The notes under the pieces: model-generated
Database searches by the model: none
The model's input: only the letters and a program-made list of their open reading frames with translations
Told to the model about the DNA's origin: nothing
Assembly (NCBI RefSeq): GCF_014284255.1
Contig: NZ_JACOFV010000008.1
Span: forward strand, 1-64,000
DNA from: Cognatundibacterium jejuense
Lineage (GTDB): Bacteria; Pseudomonadota; Gammaproteobacteria; Burkholderiales; Burkholderiaceae_D
Length of the DNA: 64,000 nt
Reading direction: 5' to 3'
In this document: positions 1 through 8,809 of the stretch, piece after piece
How positions within the stretch are numbered: the first letter of the stretch is position 1
Layout of the letters: each line of letters starts with the position of its first letter
Translations under genes and position numbers: made by a program

Positions 1-115
1 TTTGGGTGAGATGTGTGTAGTTCATTATGCAATTTCGACTGGCCGGTCAAAAAGGCACAAATGCTATCGCATCTTGCCCTCATTAACCGATACCGTTCAT
101 AAATTGCACTTCATC

Positions 116-642
116 CTAGAATTCGCCCTCATTATTTAACGACCTACGGGATAAATAGACACCGCTTTCCATCCACGGAATTTCTGAAATCGTGTCGTAA
201 TGCAATTTACTGACCAAATCACTCACCCGGGGATCGTCTTTGATTTCTCCAAACAAAAACTTGTCGAAATCGCCGGCCACCCGGAATGAATCGAAATCAA
301 AGTTGCACGGCTATATACTAAACGTACGAAAATACCGTTCTCGTCACGTCTTGTCGTTCGGATGGCAGGAATCATCAGGTCAGTCTGACCATTTTTAAAC
401 ATCAATTCCTGTCTCGCTCTTGGGACAACGGAAAAAACAAATTCACAACCGTCTTTACTCGATATCCGTTTTAACACATCAGGATAGACACCAACAAGAA
501 CTTGATCTTTCAGCGCGACTTGAAAACCAGATAAAGAAAAGGCAACGTTAACCGAACGCGAACACCGCGCAACAACACCCTGCGCAAACAAAATATTTAG
601 TCCGAAGAATAAAAAAAAGAAGTGAAATCGGCGAAATAGCAT
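116..642 (-). pseudogene. Decayed family 3 extracellular solute-binding protein
   Basis: The first frame starts with a hydrophobic signal-like segment (residues 1-20) followed by the beginning of an amino-acid-type (family 3) periplasmic binding protein, with phrases such as GVYPDVLKRI and GQTDLMIPA. It stops after 139 residues at 223. A second frame shifted by one base is open from about 305 down to the stop at 116 and reads like the end of the same family (GDFDKFLFGEI, IPWMESGVYLS). The two parts total about 165 residues against about 240-260 for an intact member, so an internal deletion plus frameshift is likely. No transporter genes adjoin it. Seen: two consecutive frames with family-like sequence. 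Inferred: loss of function. Confidence 0.6.
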
Positions 643-951
643 CTTCAGGGCTCGTGGTTGTCAACATAGACACTCTGTCAGAATAGATGAGGGATCAAGG
701 TTCTACAACTAGAAACCCTCATTTGCTGATCGTTCTATGCAAACTACAATAAACCCGGATGGATCACGCCTGAGTAGTAAAAGTATGTGCGCTGACGAGA
801 ATCGACTGCTTTACCTCATTAGAAACAGTACTGACATTTTGTTACGATCATTCATACGTAATAAAGTGAAAATCAAATGTAGAATATTTGGCAGTATGCT
901 GTTCTTCGTCGCTATACGCTGGTGTCAGAATATTCAACAGGAGTGAGACCA

Positions 952-1536
952 ATGCTACATCGTGCCCATTTCGTCCGCATGGAGGACAGCACCCAGCAAG
1001 ACTGGCAAATCATCGGTGGTGAATTCATGCAATTTACCAAAAAATTGCCTGACCGCATTATTAAACATTTGCAATTATTAGAAGGTGATTATGGCGGTTT
1101 TCCTATCGACCGCTATGCCCACTCATTACAAACAGCAACCCGTGCATTGCGGGATGGCAAGAGTGAAGAATATGTTTGTTGCGCGCTGCTACACGATATT
1201 GGCGATACTTTAGGCAGCTTCAATCATCCCGACATTGCCGCCGCGATTCTGAAACCCTTTGTCAGCGAAGAACACCTGTGGATGGTGCAACATCACGGCA
1301 TTTTTCAGGGACATTATTTTTTCCATCACTTAGGAATGGATCGCGACATGCGAGAACAATTCCGCACGCATCCCCATTTTGAAAAAACAGCAGAATTCTG
1401 TGCACTCTACGACAACCCTTCCTTTGATCCACACGCAGAAACGTTTCCGATTATTGAATTCGAGCCGATGTTGAGACGCCTGTTTGCACAGCCTAAAAAT
1501 ACTATTTATCAGGCAGCACTGACTGACAAAAATTAA
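952..1536 (+). CDS. HD-domain metalloprotein (PhnZ/COG4341-like)
   Basis: A 194-residue protein of the HD superfamily, which binds metals and either hydrolyses phosphoesters or, in the PhnZ/TmpB and inositol oxygenase branch, uses a di-iron centre with oxygen. Candidate metal ligands are H57, the H81-D82 pair in LLHDIGD, H92, H114/H115 and D154 in YDNPSFD. The 24-residue gap between H57 and the HD pair equals that in PhnZ. I chose the ATG at 952 because AGGAG lies 8 bases upstream (939-943); an in-frame GTG at 922 has no such site. It leads a cassette with a class II aldolase and an SDR, suggesting a catabolic or modifying role on a polar substrate. The substrate cannot be read from sequence; a plain phosphohydrolase is the alternative. 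Confidence 0.8.
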   Translation: MLHRAHFVRMEDSTQQDWQIIGGEFMQFTKKLPDRIIKHLQLLEGDYGGFPIDRYAHSLQTATRALRDGKSEEYVCCALLHDIGDTLGSFNHPDIAAAILKPFVSEEHLWMVQHHGIFQGHYFFHHLGMDRDMREQFRTHPHFEKTAEFCALYDNPSFDPHAETFPIIEFEPMLRRLFAQPKNTIYQAALTDKN

Positions 1537-1586
1537 ATATCTCGCGATTTCTTTCAATCTAAAAAGCAAAAACAATTGGAGACAAA

Positions 1587-2342
1587 ATGCTTATCCCTTC
1601 ACTAAAAAATCAAGTCAGCCCTGAAGAATGGCAATTAAGGGTGGATCTTGCTGCCTGCTACCGTTTGGTCGCCCTATATGGCTGGAGCGATCTGGTATTC
1701 ACACACATCAGCGTGCGCATCCCCGGACCAGACCATCATTTTCTGATCAATCCTTATGGCTTGATGTTCGATGAAATTACTGCGTCATCCCTGATCAAAG
1801 TCGATCAGCAATGCAATAAAGTTATTGAGTCAGCATTCCCAGTGAATCCAGCTGGTTTTGTGATTCATAGCGCAGTCCATGCGGCGCGAGAGGACGTGCA
1901 ATGCGTCATCCACACGCATACCCGCGCAGGTGTTGCTGTCAGTGCACAAAAATGTGGGATCCTGCCGATTTCGCAACAATCAACTTTTGTGCTGGCATCT
2001 TTGGCCTATCATGATTATGAGGGTGTCGCATTTCGAGATGATGAAAAACCACGTCTGCAAGCAGATATGGGCAAAGCAAATTTCATGATGCTGCGTAATC
2101 ATGGTTTATTAACTGCAGGAAAATCTATTGCAGATGCCTTTTTATCGATGTACACCTTTGAATCCGCTTGTCAGATTCAATTATCAGCGCAAGCCGGAGG
2201 TGAATTGGTGCAAGTACATCCCGAGATCGTCAAAGGCGTCGCCGAAGCTATGCGGGTCCAAACTGGCGGCCTTGGCGGCGCGTTTGTCTGGCCTTCGCTC
2301 ATTCGGAAACTCAACCGTATCGATGAAAGCTATGCATCATGA
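1587..2342 (+). CDS. Class II aldolase/adducin family protein
   Basis: A 251-residue cytosolic protein of the zinc-dependent class II aldolase/adducin fold, the family of fuculose-phosphate aldolase and ribulose-5-phosphate 4-epimerase. The conserved pieces are in order: the ALYGWSDLVFTHIS opening, the VIHTHT metal-binding segment near residue 110, and LRNHGLLTAG near residue 170, which supplies the third histidine. Length is usual for the longer eukaryote-like adducin-head subgroup. A purine-rich GGAGA lies just before the ATG. Its stop overlaps the next gene's start by four bases (ATGA), so it is translationally coupled to the SDR. Members of this subgroup often lack a known substrate; aldol cleavage of a hydroxy-acid or sugar phosphate is inference. 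Confidence 0.88.
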   Translation: MLIPSLKNQVSPEEWQLRVDLAACYRLVALYGWSDLVFTHISVRIPGPDHHFLINPYGLMFDEITASSLIKVDQQCNKVIESAFPVNPAGFVIHSAVHAAREDVQCVIHTHTRAGVAVSAQKCGILPISQQSTFVLASLAYHDYEGVAFRDDEKPRLQADMGKANFMMLRNHGLLTAGKSIADAFLSMYTFESACQIQLSAQAGGELVQVHPEIVKGVAEAMRVQTGGLGGAFVWPSLIRKLNRIDESYAS

Positions 2343-3157
2343 TAGAACGGCACAAAGTCATTATCATTACTGGCGCATCAGATGGGATAGGCGCGGAGAT
2401 AGCGCGCCAATTAGCACAAAAATATGGTGTCAAATTAGGGCTAGTGTTGGCAGCACGAAATCAGGATGCACTCTTGGAAGTATCTGCAGAATGCAAAGCA
2501 TTTGGCAGTGCCTGCCTGGTCGTCAAGACGGATGTTGGTTCAGAAGCAGAATGTCGTCGGCTAATACGTGCGACGATAGAAAACTTCGGCAGTATAGACG
2601 GTTTGATTAACAATGCCGGAAAATCTGCGCAGGCATTGTTTAGCGATGTTGAGAACCTTGGCTGGTATCAAGAACTGATGCGGATTAATTTCTGGGGCAG
2701 TGTCTGGTGCACGCACGCAGCACTGCCATTTTTAAAGCAAACGCGCGGCAATATTGTTGCCGTATCTTCACTCGCGGGCTTAGTAGGAGTGCCAGGCCGT
2801 ACCGCTTACAGCGCCAGCAAATTTGCCATGAATGGCTTTTTTGAAAGCCTGCGCAGCGAGATCAGTGAAACCGGTGTACACATTACCCTCGCCTACCCCG
2901 GCGTGGTTGCCACCCGTATCCGTTACCACGGTTACAACGCAGCCGGAAATCCTGCCGGTAGCAGTGGCTTAAAAGAAGACAATGCAATGGCCGTCGCCGA
3001 ATGTGCACGCTTGATTATTGAAGGCATGGAGAAAAACAAACGCGAGGTCGTCATGACTGGCAAAGGAAAATTAGCGCGCTGGTTGAAACTCATCGTACCT
3101 GGTCTGGTTGAAAAGCTGGCAATGACGGCATTAAAAAAAGAAGTTCGCCCACATTGA
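2339..3157 (+). CDS. Short-chain dehydrogenase/reductase
   Basis: A 272-residue NAD(P)-dependent oxidoreductase of the classical SDR family. The cofactor-binding TGASDGIG is at residues 11-18, NNAG at 91-94, the catalytic serine around 143-144, and the YSASK active-site motif puts Tyr at 157 and Lys at 161. The long C-terminal part (residues 195-272) with a hydrophobic stretch resembles DltE/3-ketosphinganine reductase-like SDRs that reduce lipid-like ketones, though this is only likeness. The start overlaps the aldolase stop by four bases, so the two are probably made together, and with the HD protein upstream form one cassette. The substrate is unknown. Confidence 0.9.
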   Translation: MIERHKVIIITGASDGIGAEIARQLAQKYGVKLGLVLAARNQDALLEVSAECKAFGSACLVVKTDVGSEAECRRLIRATIENFGSIDGLINNAGKSAQALFSDVENLGWYQELMRINFWGSVWCTHAALPFLKQTRGNIVAVSSLAGLVGVPGRTAYSASKFAMNGFFESLRSEISETGVHITLAYPGVVATRIRYHGYNAAGNPAGSSGLKEDNAMAVAECARLIIEGMEKNKREVVMTGKGKLARWLKLIVPGLVEKLAMTALKKEVRPH

Positions 3158-3182
3158 TACCTGACATCGTGAGCGACAATTG

Positions 3183-3506
3183 TCACGTCGAAAAATACCA
3201 TTGAAAAAAGAAGAAACTTAGCAAGCCCACGGCAATGGTCAACAATTGTCGTCGGCTGATCAGGCAAATAAGCACTGCAATTAACGACGCTAACAATTGT
3301 GGGTTGCGCAAATTCAGCTCTAAATCTTTCCCATGTGGTGACAAAATCATTGGTGTAATAATCGCCGTCAACACCGTCACGGGCACAAAACTCAATGCCA
3401 AATTCAACCATGCAGGAAATACCAGCCTATCGCCTAAGATAAAAAAAATCGCTTTGATCAATACGGTGATGATCGCCATGCCCAGTATCAGCAAAGTGAA
3501 ATTCAT
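3183..3506 (-). CDS. azlD: AzlD-type branched-chain amino-acid exporter small subunit
   Basis: A 107-residue, very hydrophobic inner-membrane protein with about four membrane spans, the size and pattern of AzlD. AzlD pairs with AzlC to export branched-chain amino acids or their analogues. It overlaps the end of azlC by four bases (start 3506, azlC stop 3503), the usual coupled arrangement. The gene ends only 25 bases from the convergent SDR gene, and no clear terminator lies between them. Substrate specificity is inferred from the family and not readable here. Confidence 0.88.
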   Translation of the reverse strand: MNFTLLILGMAIITVLIKAIFFILGDRLVFPAWLNLALSFVPVTVLTAIITPMILSPHGKDLELNLRNPQLLASLIAVLICLISRRQLLTIAVGLLSFFFFQWYFST

Positions 3507-4252
3507 GCTGCCTCCTTCCCGATTGCTGAAGAACGTGACAGCACTACCCCGACCATCACCCCAACAAAAACTGCACTGAGCAAACCCAATTTATACGGCA
3601 GATTTTGCAAAAGATATGCAAAGCTACCCGCTGCGATCGCAGCAGCAAAATACGGTAAGCGATTTAACTGCGGTACGATGATCGCAATAAACGTCGCCAC
3701 CATCGCATAATCGAGCCCCATGTTTTGCAGACCAGGAAACAAGGTACCAAACAACAAACCAACCAGCGTCCACAACTGCCAATTGCTATACATCGCCAAC
3801 CCTGATCCAAGAAAATACCAATGCGCGTAACGACGCTCATCGACGGTCAAAGCTTGTTGATGATGTCCGGCAACCACTGCGAAGGTTTCATCAGTCAATA
3901 AAAAACCAAGTAACCAGCGCCAACGTGCTGACAAATGGGCGACGTGCGGCAGCAAGGTTGCCGCGTACAGCATATGCCTGAGATTGACGATAAACGTTGT
4001 CAGCCAGATTACCAACATACCAGCATGGCTGGCAATGAGTCCGGTGGCAATGAACTGACTCGATCCCGCATACACTGATAAGGACATCAATTGCCCATGC
4101 CAAGGCATCATAGGGCTGGCAGAAACCAAGGTGCCAAAAATCATGCCGAACGGCGCAGCGCCCAACAACATGGGAATCGTATCTCGTGCACCACGCGCGA
4201 AATTGGCTCGTTTAAAATTGCTCACTGGCAACGGCACTTTATCATTACTCAT
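3503..4252 (-). CDS. azlC: AzlC-type branched-chain amino-acid exporter large subunit
   Basis: A 249-residue inner-membrane protein with the AzlC hallmarks: an N-terminal GARDTIPMLLGAAPFGMIFG-like span, the SLSVYAGSSQFIATG segment, a LRHMLYAA segment after the third span, and further spans to the C-terminus. The frame is open upstream to 4363, but the ATG at 4252 is preferred because AAGGAG precedes it closely and the extension is not family-like. Together with AzlD it forms a two-component exporter, usually needed when imported peptides or analogues overload the branched-chain pools. Its promoter should lie in the 177 bases towards the divergent YciI gene. Confidence 0.9.
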   Translation of the reverse strand: MSNDKVPLPVSNFKRANFARGARDTIPMLLGAAPFGMIFGTLVSASPMMPWHGQLMSLSVYAGSSQFIATGLIASHAGMLVIWLTTFIVNLRHMLYAATLLPHVAHLSARWRWLLGFLLTDETFAVVAGHHQQALTVDERRYAHWYFLGSGLAMYSNWQLWTLVGLLFGTLFPGLQNMGLDYAMVATFIAIIVPQLNRLPYFAAAIAAGSFAYLLQNLPYKLGLLSAVFVGVMVGVVLSRSSAIGKEAA

Positions 4253-4429
4253 GTGGTCTCCTTTTGCAAAGAGTATACATGACGTTGCTAATAGTTTAAG
4301 CATACTCAAAGGTGAAATTATTTTACGACGCAAGTAAGCGCGCGCTCCTAAAACGACCTTCAATGTAGTATTTTAAGGCTTCATATCTAAGCTCAGGTCA
4401 CCATTAAATAGTCACAGGAAGATACATCC

Positions 4430-4726
4430 ATGTTATTTGCCGTCATATTCACCGATCAACCAGGAAAAGCCCATGTGCGCTTAGAGAATTTGAGTGCACA
4501 TATTGAGTGGCTGGAAATGAACAAGCACATCATCCCTATCGGTGGATCATTACGTGAAGAATTAGGACAAGTACCAAAAGGTGGACTCTGGATCGCGGAG
4601 GCGGATTCAAAAAATCAACTTGAAGAGCTATTGAAGACCGATCCTTTTTATATTGGTGGTTTGCGACAAAGTTACGACATCCTGCATTGGTCAAAAGCGA
4701 ATGAAGATCGCAAGGTGATGTTATAA
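4430..4726 (+). CDS. YciI family protein
   Basis: A 98-residue single-domain protein of the YciI-like (alpha-beta barrel dimer) family. The start MLFAVIFTD, a conserved histidine in AHIEWLE near residue 24, GGSLRE near 38-43 and the DPFYIGGL segment near 70 are typical. Relatives are small cytosolic proteins with a His-Asp pair thought to support hydrolytic or dehalogenase-like chemistry, but most have no proven role. It stands alone between azlC, which diverges from it, and the PhnA-like gene. AGGAAG lies about 8 bases before the ATG. Confidence 0.88.
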   Translation: MLFAVIFTDQPGKAHVRLENLSAHIEWLEMNKHIIPIGGSLREELGQVPKGGLWIAEADSKNQLEELLKTDPFYIGGLRQSYDILHWSKANEDRKVML

Positions 4727-4923
4727 CGCATGCGGAGTGAATGGCAGGTGCAACCCGCCAATGTCAATCGGACTTTCAACTCATAGCTAATGATGCCCGC
4801 GTTTTCAGATAGATATTGCAACATCAATACATTGAACTAACACAAGCTCTTTACCAAAAATTCGGGTGTCGGTAACGGGTCGAGTATACTGTCGGCTCTA
4901 TTATGCAATTTGAAGAGATCAAC

Positions 4924-5265
4924 ATGTCCAGCTTACCTGCGTGCCCACAATGCGGCATGGAAAACACCTACCCTGATGCCGACAATTACGTCTGCGCCGA
5001 TTGTGGTCACGAATGGCCGCAAGTCGCCGCTGCCAGCGCGGATGATAATGACGAACGCATCGTTAAAGATTCAAACGGCAATGTATTAGCTGATGGCGAT
5101 GCGGTAGTGTTAATTAAGGACCTGAAAGTTAAAGGTTCATCAACGACCTTAAAGATGGGCACCAAAATCAAAAGTATACGCATTGTTGGTGGCGATCACG
5201 AGGTGGACTGCAAGATGGATGGCGGTAGTTTTATGCTCAAAGCTTGCTACCTTAAAAAGGTGTAA
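4924..5265 (+). CDS. PhnA/YjdM family zinc-ribbon protein
   Basis: A 113-residue protein with an N-terminal zinc ribbon (CPQC at 7-10 and CADC about 20 residues later) followed by the PhnA domain starting around DSNGNVLADGD. The family was named for its place next to phosphonate genes in Escherichia coli, but a phosphonate role is not established and no C-P lyase gene is near. The ATG at 4924, preceded by GAAGAGA, is taken rather than the in-frame ATG at 4903, because family members begin with the short stretch before the first CPQC. A clear terminator follows at 5304. Confidence 0.88.
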   Translation: MSSLPACPQCGMENTYPDADNYVCADCGHEWPQVAAASADDNDERIVKDSNGNVLADGDAVVLIKDLKVKGSSTTLKMGTKIKSIRIVGGDHEVDCKMDGGSFMLKACYLKKV

Positions 5266-5303
5266 GAGCGAAGTTTGGTGTTGATCAGACTCTGATCTGA
5301 TCA

Positions 5304-5338
5304 AAAAACCGGCGGAGTTATTTGCCTCGCCGGTTTTT
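5304..5338. terminator. Bidirectional Rho-independent terminator
   Basis: The arms CCGGCG (5309-5314) and CGCCGG (5328-5333) form a stem flanked by an A-run on the left and a T-run on the right, extending the pairing to about 11 bp. It can end transcription of the PhnA-like gene on the plus strand and of the convergent TPR gene, whose stop codon at 5337 lies in its edge. Confidence 0.9.
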
Positions 5339-6737
5339 ATTTATGGAGATTCAAAAGTTGTTCTGCTTTCCAAATTTCTAATGCCAACGCAACTCTATGT
5401 GCGACAGCCGACCAGTCTTCATCAGGCATCTGTCGGAATAGGCGCATCACTTCGGGGTACCACGGGCTGTCAAGACGATATTTGAGCCAACGCCAATCGG
5501 TCCGGTATTGAGGCAACAAAACCCAGCATGGTTTAGCTAAGGCACCAGCCAGGTGGGCGACGGAAGTATCGACACTGATTACCAAATCCAGATGCGCAAT
5601 CAAGGCGGCGGTATCCGAAAAATTTTGAATAACTGCGCCACCTGCTAGCGGCGCAGTACCGGTGTACTCGCGCACTTGCACTTCGCCAGCGCCTTTTTGC
5701 AGACTGACGAATTGTATGCCTGCCACCTCGAGTATCGGTCTTAAGGTTTCAAGCTGCGCAACTGAACGATCTTCATTGTTTTCAAATAAGGTATTTCCTT
5801 GCCAGACAATGCCAACTTTAAATTTGTCGTTTGAAAATAAGGTGTTCAATGCTGCCACCTTATCGGGATCAGCGCTCAGATAAGGTAATGACGCTGGTAT
5901 CGTGTTGAGATGGGTACCACAAAAATAGGGCAAGCTGATGATGGGCGTCCAAAAATCCCAGCCTGATTTATCCACATTCAGTTCGTAAGAATAAACCTCA
6001 TCAACATCATTTATACGGATAAGTAATTCGGTCAAGGCAGGATGGCAAATAATGCTGACCTTGCTGGCACCTCTCGCTTTCAATTCCGATGCGTAGCGAC
6101 AAAACTGTATCATGTCGCCATAACCGCCTTCAAAACAAATCACGATAGACTTGCCTTGTAAAGATTCACCTTGCCAACGCGGAAAATCAAAATAGCTCGT
6201 AAAAAGATCTTGCCAATCGCGTGACTCAAGACAGAAAAAGCCTTCTTCATACCGACCTTGCCGCAATAAGATATAACTAAGATTAAATCTTGCTTTGCGA
6301 TAGGTGCCATCAATTGACAATGCTTTCCTGTAGCATTCTTCCGCTTCTGACTCCCTATGGGTACAAGCCAGTAACACGCCATAGTTTGACCAGGTGGACG
6401 GCGTTTCTGGCGCAATTTGTAAGGCAGTTTGATAAATCAGTTCTGCGTCGGCAAAGCGCTTTTGCTTGACCAACATGACGCCGTAGTTCAGATAAATCTG
6501 AATTGTTTGTGGCAACAGCCTTAGTGCCTGGCGATAAAATTTTTCAGCCTCGATAAAATTGCTACGCTGCTCGTGCAGGTAAGCCAGATTCGCCATCACC
6601 TCACCGCATTGCGCATCGATCTTTAACGCTGCCAAAAAACATTGTTCTGCAGCGTCAAAGTCGCCCGAATTCATGAGTGCATTGCCTTCCAAAAACAGCT
6701 TTTCCAGATTGTCAGTCGTCATATTCTGTGTGCTCAT
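5337..6737 (-). CDS. TPR protein with glycosyltransferase family 9-like C-terminal domain
   Basis: A 466-residue protein. Residues about 10-170 hold four to five tetratricopeptide repeats (for example ALKIDAQCGEVMANLAYLHE and the following similar units). Residues 195-455 resemble a GT-B glycosyltransferase of the heptosyltransferase (GT9) type, with FEGGYGDMIQ at the domain start and the characteristic DTSVAHLAGALAKPCWVLLP near 385-405. No signal peptide is visible, so it is probably cytosolic. TPR-GT fusions of this sort are common in betaproteobacteria, often near flagellin or polysaccharide genes, but none is here. Donor, acceptor and even activity are unproven. It ends in a bidirectional terminator and diverges from the SnoaL-like gene. 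Confidence 0.85.
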   Translation of the reverse strand: MSTQNMTTDNLEKLFLEGNALMNSGDFDAAEQCFLAALKIDAQCGEVMANLAYLHEQRSNFIEAEKFYRQALRLLPQTIQIYLNYGVMLVKQKRFADAELIYQTALQIAPETPSTWSNYGVLLACTHRESEAEECYRKALSIDGTYRKARFNLSYILLRQGRYEEGFFCLESRDWQDLFTSYFDFPRWQGESLQGKSIVICFEGGYGDMIQFCRYASELKARGASKVSIICHPALTELLIRINDVDEVYSYELNVDKSGWDFWTPIISLPYFCGTHLNTIPASLPYLSADPDKVAALNTLFSNDKFKVGIVWQGNTLFENNEDRSVAQLETLRPILEVAGIQFVSLQKGAGEVQVREYTGTAPLAGGAVIQNFSDTAALIAHLDLVISVDTSVAHLAGALAKPCWVLLPQYRTDWRWLKYRLDSPWYPEVMRLFRQMPDEDWSAVAHRVALALEIWKAEQLLNLHK

Positions 6738-6848
6738 TCAATGCGAAAACCAAGATGGATACCAATAAAGAAGCACTAAAATCGTAGCATGATTGTAAAG
6801 CTAATTTGCGGCATAATATTGACTGTCTTTTTTTATGTGGATACGAGC

Positions 6849-7313
6849 ATGATGCACGATTTTTCTGACATATTCCATATTCAACAGTTATTGGCCAGAT
6901 TTGCGAATTGCTTTGATCTTAAAGATTGGGCTGGTCTACAAAATTGCCTTTGCGACAGCATTTACACTGACTATTCCGATTTACGTGGCACGCCGCCAGA
7001 AATAATGAGCCCAGCAAAGTTCGCCGACATGCGTCGATCTGCGCTGCATGAATTACAAACCCATCATTTAGGTACGAATACGGAAATCGATGTGAACGGT
7101 GATGAAGCAAATGCCAAGGTATCGATGGTCATCTATAGAAAGAACGCTTCAGGCGAAACCTTGCATACACATTGTCTGTATCAGTTTGGTCTCAGTCGCC
7201 AAAGTGAAGGATGGCGCATCAGCCGTATTGTCCAAAAAGTGTTCTGGAGTGATGGAAATAAGACGATACACAGTGGTATCACGCATTCAGAATCAAAGCC
7301 TGCCGTTCAATAA
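6849..7313 (+). CDS. SnoaL/NTF2-like domain protein
   Basis: A protein of about 154 residues with the cone-shaped NTF2-like/SnoaL_4 fold, read from IQQLLARFANCFDLKDW at its start, a central HHLGTNTEI strand and a C-terminal WRISRIVQ strand. Such proteins act as small hydrolases, isomerases or ring-hydroxylating dioxygenase small-subunit-like proteins; nothing here fixes the reaction. The open frame extends to an ATG at 6789, adding a hydrophobic stretch, but no ribosome site supports it and family members start near 6849 or 6852; the start is therefore uncertain. Its 3' end overlaps the convergent flavoprotein gene by seven bases. Confidence 0.75.
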   Translation: MMHDFSDIFHIQQLLARFANCFDLKDWAGLQNCLCDSIYTDYSDLRGTPPEIMSPAKFADMRRSALHELQTHHLGTNTEIDVNGDEANAKVSMVIYRKNASGETLHTHCLYQFGLSRQSEGWRISRIVQKVFWSDGNKTIHSGITHSESKPAVQ

Positions 7314-8806
7314 ACGTCACGTCGGTAACGATGACTTGCGATGAGTTGATCCAACTTTTCAGTACCAAGTATCTCTAGCAAGCTACTGTGAACCTCTTCT
7401 GCCATACCTTTTAAGCTACCGCAGACCAATATCACAGCATCTTGTTCTACCCAATTCCGTACGTTGGCAGCGCGTTCTTTCAGTGCATGTTGCACATAGT
7501 AGCGATCAGCCTGATCACGTGAAAAACACAGATTGAGTTCAGTAAGAATACCGCCGTTTTTCCAGTCCAGAATTTCTTCGCTAAAAAAGAAATCACGCTC
7601 TTGCTGACGTTCGCCAAAAAATAGCCAGTTGGCACCTATGCCTCTCGCCGCGCGTACTTTTAAATGCGCTCGCAAACCGGCGATACCAGTTCCGTTGCCG
7701 ATCAAAATCAATGGACAATCATCTGCCGGTGCCTGGAAGTGCGGGTTGCTCCTGATACGTACTGCAATCGCCTGCCCTATCTGCGCATGGGCAGTCAGCC
7801 AACCAGATCCCAATCCCAGAGTGCCATCCGGCCTGCGCATCTGGCGCACCAGTAAATCAAGTTGCCCATCCTTCGGAATAGACGCAATTGAATATTCGCG
7901 GTGTGGCAAACGCACTTGCTGCTTGCCTGATACCTCTGCTTCAAAAACGTATTCGGGATCAATCTCAGCGATGTCCCCTGCTTGCCAATCTTGCGCGGAC
8001 AAATCCGGTGGCGTTAAGCGAAGATGAAATACAGGCGCACCGAGACTGTCTGGATTGAGCAGATGCCGTTCGCTGAGCGTCCATGCTGTATAAATGGGCG
8101 GATTCCAGTCAGCGATTTCTGTATGATCGCTGAGTACACCGAGTTGGTGCTGCCAATGGCGCAATGCGGCTTCGTCGCCATTATCGACGTCGACCAGATC
8201 AAATAAAGCTCTAGCTTGATGGTGCTGCAGCCAATGTTCAAGCCGCAAACCAAATGCACAATAGTGCTGGTAATGACGATCACCAAGAGCCAATATCGCA
8301 TAACGTAAATGCTGCAAATTGATTGCATCAGAGAGAATTTTTCTGGTGAATAAGTCGGCATTATCAGGTGCATCGCCCTCGCCCGTGGTGCTGACGATAA
8401 ACAGTATGTTTTTTTGTGCTGTCAATTTGACGAGTGACAGTTGATTGAGCGTAAGCACCTCAACTGACATCCCGGCCTGTTGTAGATATTGCGCAGTTTT
8501 TTCAGCAAGTTGTGCCGCATAGCCAGTCTGACTCGCGTAGGTGATGCAATAATGTTTTTCCGGTTCGCTCTGATTGCTTTGCGAAGCAAATTGGCTACTT
8601 TGGTGTTGTCTGGCTTGGTGCTGCAAGAAACAGTAAAAACAAAAACATGCATAGGTCGCTGTAATGAATATCTGAGCTAGGCCTTCATGCTGAAGAAAAG
8701 CATACTTCAGACCTGATAAACTCATCACGCTGAGGACCAGTAAGACAACGCATGCAGTCAAAAAAATTCTTGGCAAAGGTGTCGCATTTCGAAAAAAAAC
8801 ATGCAT
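7307..8806 (-). CDS. Membrane-anchored NADPH flavodoxin reductase (CysJ-like)
   Basis: A 499-residue flavoprotein. Two hydrophobic spans lie near residues 13-33 and 42-62. A flavodoxin (FMN) domain follows, with YASQTGYA at 90-97 and STTGEGDAPDNA at 139-150, then a ferredoxin-reductase-type FAD/NADPH part with REYS, GNGTGIAGLRA and the C-terminal YRRDVY like that of CysJ. It should pass electrons from cytosolic NADPH through FAD and FMN to a membrane partner. It is the last gene of the Fur-box operon, three bases after apbE, so ferric-iron or flavin reduction with the PepSY and DUF2271 proteins fits better than sulfite reduction; no cysI is adjacent. Partner assignment is inference. Confidence 0.9.
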   Translation of the reverse strand: MHVFFRNATPLPRIFLTACVVLLVLSVMSLSGLKYAFLQHEGLAQIFITATYACFCFYCFLQHQARQHQSSQFASQSNQSEPEKHYCITYASQTGYAAQLAEKTAQYLQQAGMSVEVLTLNQLSLVKLTAQKNILFIVSTTGEGDAPDNADLFTRKILSDAINLQHLRYAILALGDRHYQHYCAFGLRLEHWLQHHQARALFDLVDVDNGDEAALRHWQHQLGVLSDHTEIADWNPPIYTAWTLSERHLLNPDSLGAPVFHLRLTPPDLSAQDWQAGDIAEIDPEYVFEAEVSGKQQVRLPHREYSIASIPKDGQLDLLVRQMRRPDGTLGLGSGWLTAHAQIGQAIAVRIRSNPHFQAPADDCPLILIGNGTGIAGLRAHLKVRAARGIGANWLFFGERQQERDFFFSEEILDWKNGGILTELNLCFSRDQADRYYVQHALKERAANVRNWVEQDAVILVCGSLKGMAEEVHSSLLEILGTEKLDQLIASHRYRRDVY

Positions 8807-8809
8807 ATT

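Noticed and set aside
737-946. 69-codon plus-strand frame before the HD gene
   Set aside because: No ribosome site, no recognisable protein, AT-rich, and it overlaps the ribosome site of the HD gene; most likely non-coding.
4924-5265. Phosphonate metabolism operon around the PhnA-like gene
   Set aside because: The name is historical; no C-P lyase, phosphonatase or phosphonate transporter gene is present.
7307-8806. Sulfite reductase alpha subunit (CysJ) as the role of the flavoprotein
   Set aside because: The protein has extra membrane spans, no cysI is adjacent, and it lies in a Fur-box operon, so a dedicated membrane reductase is more likely.
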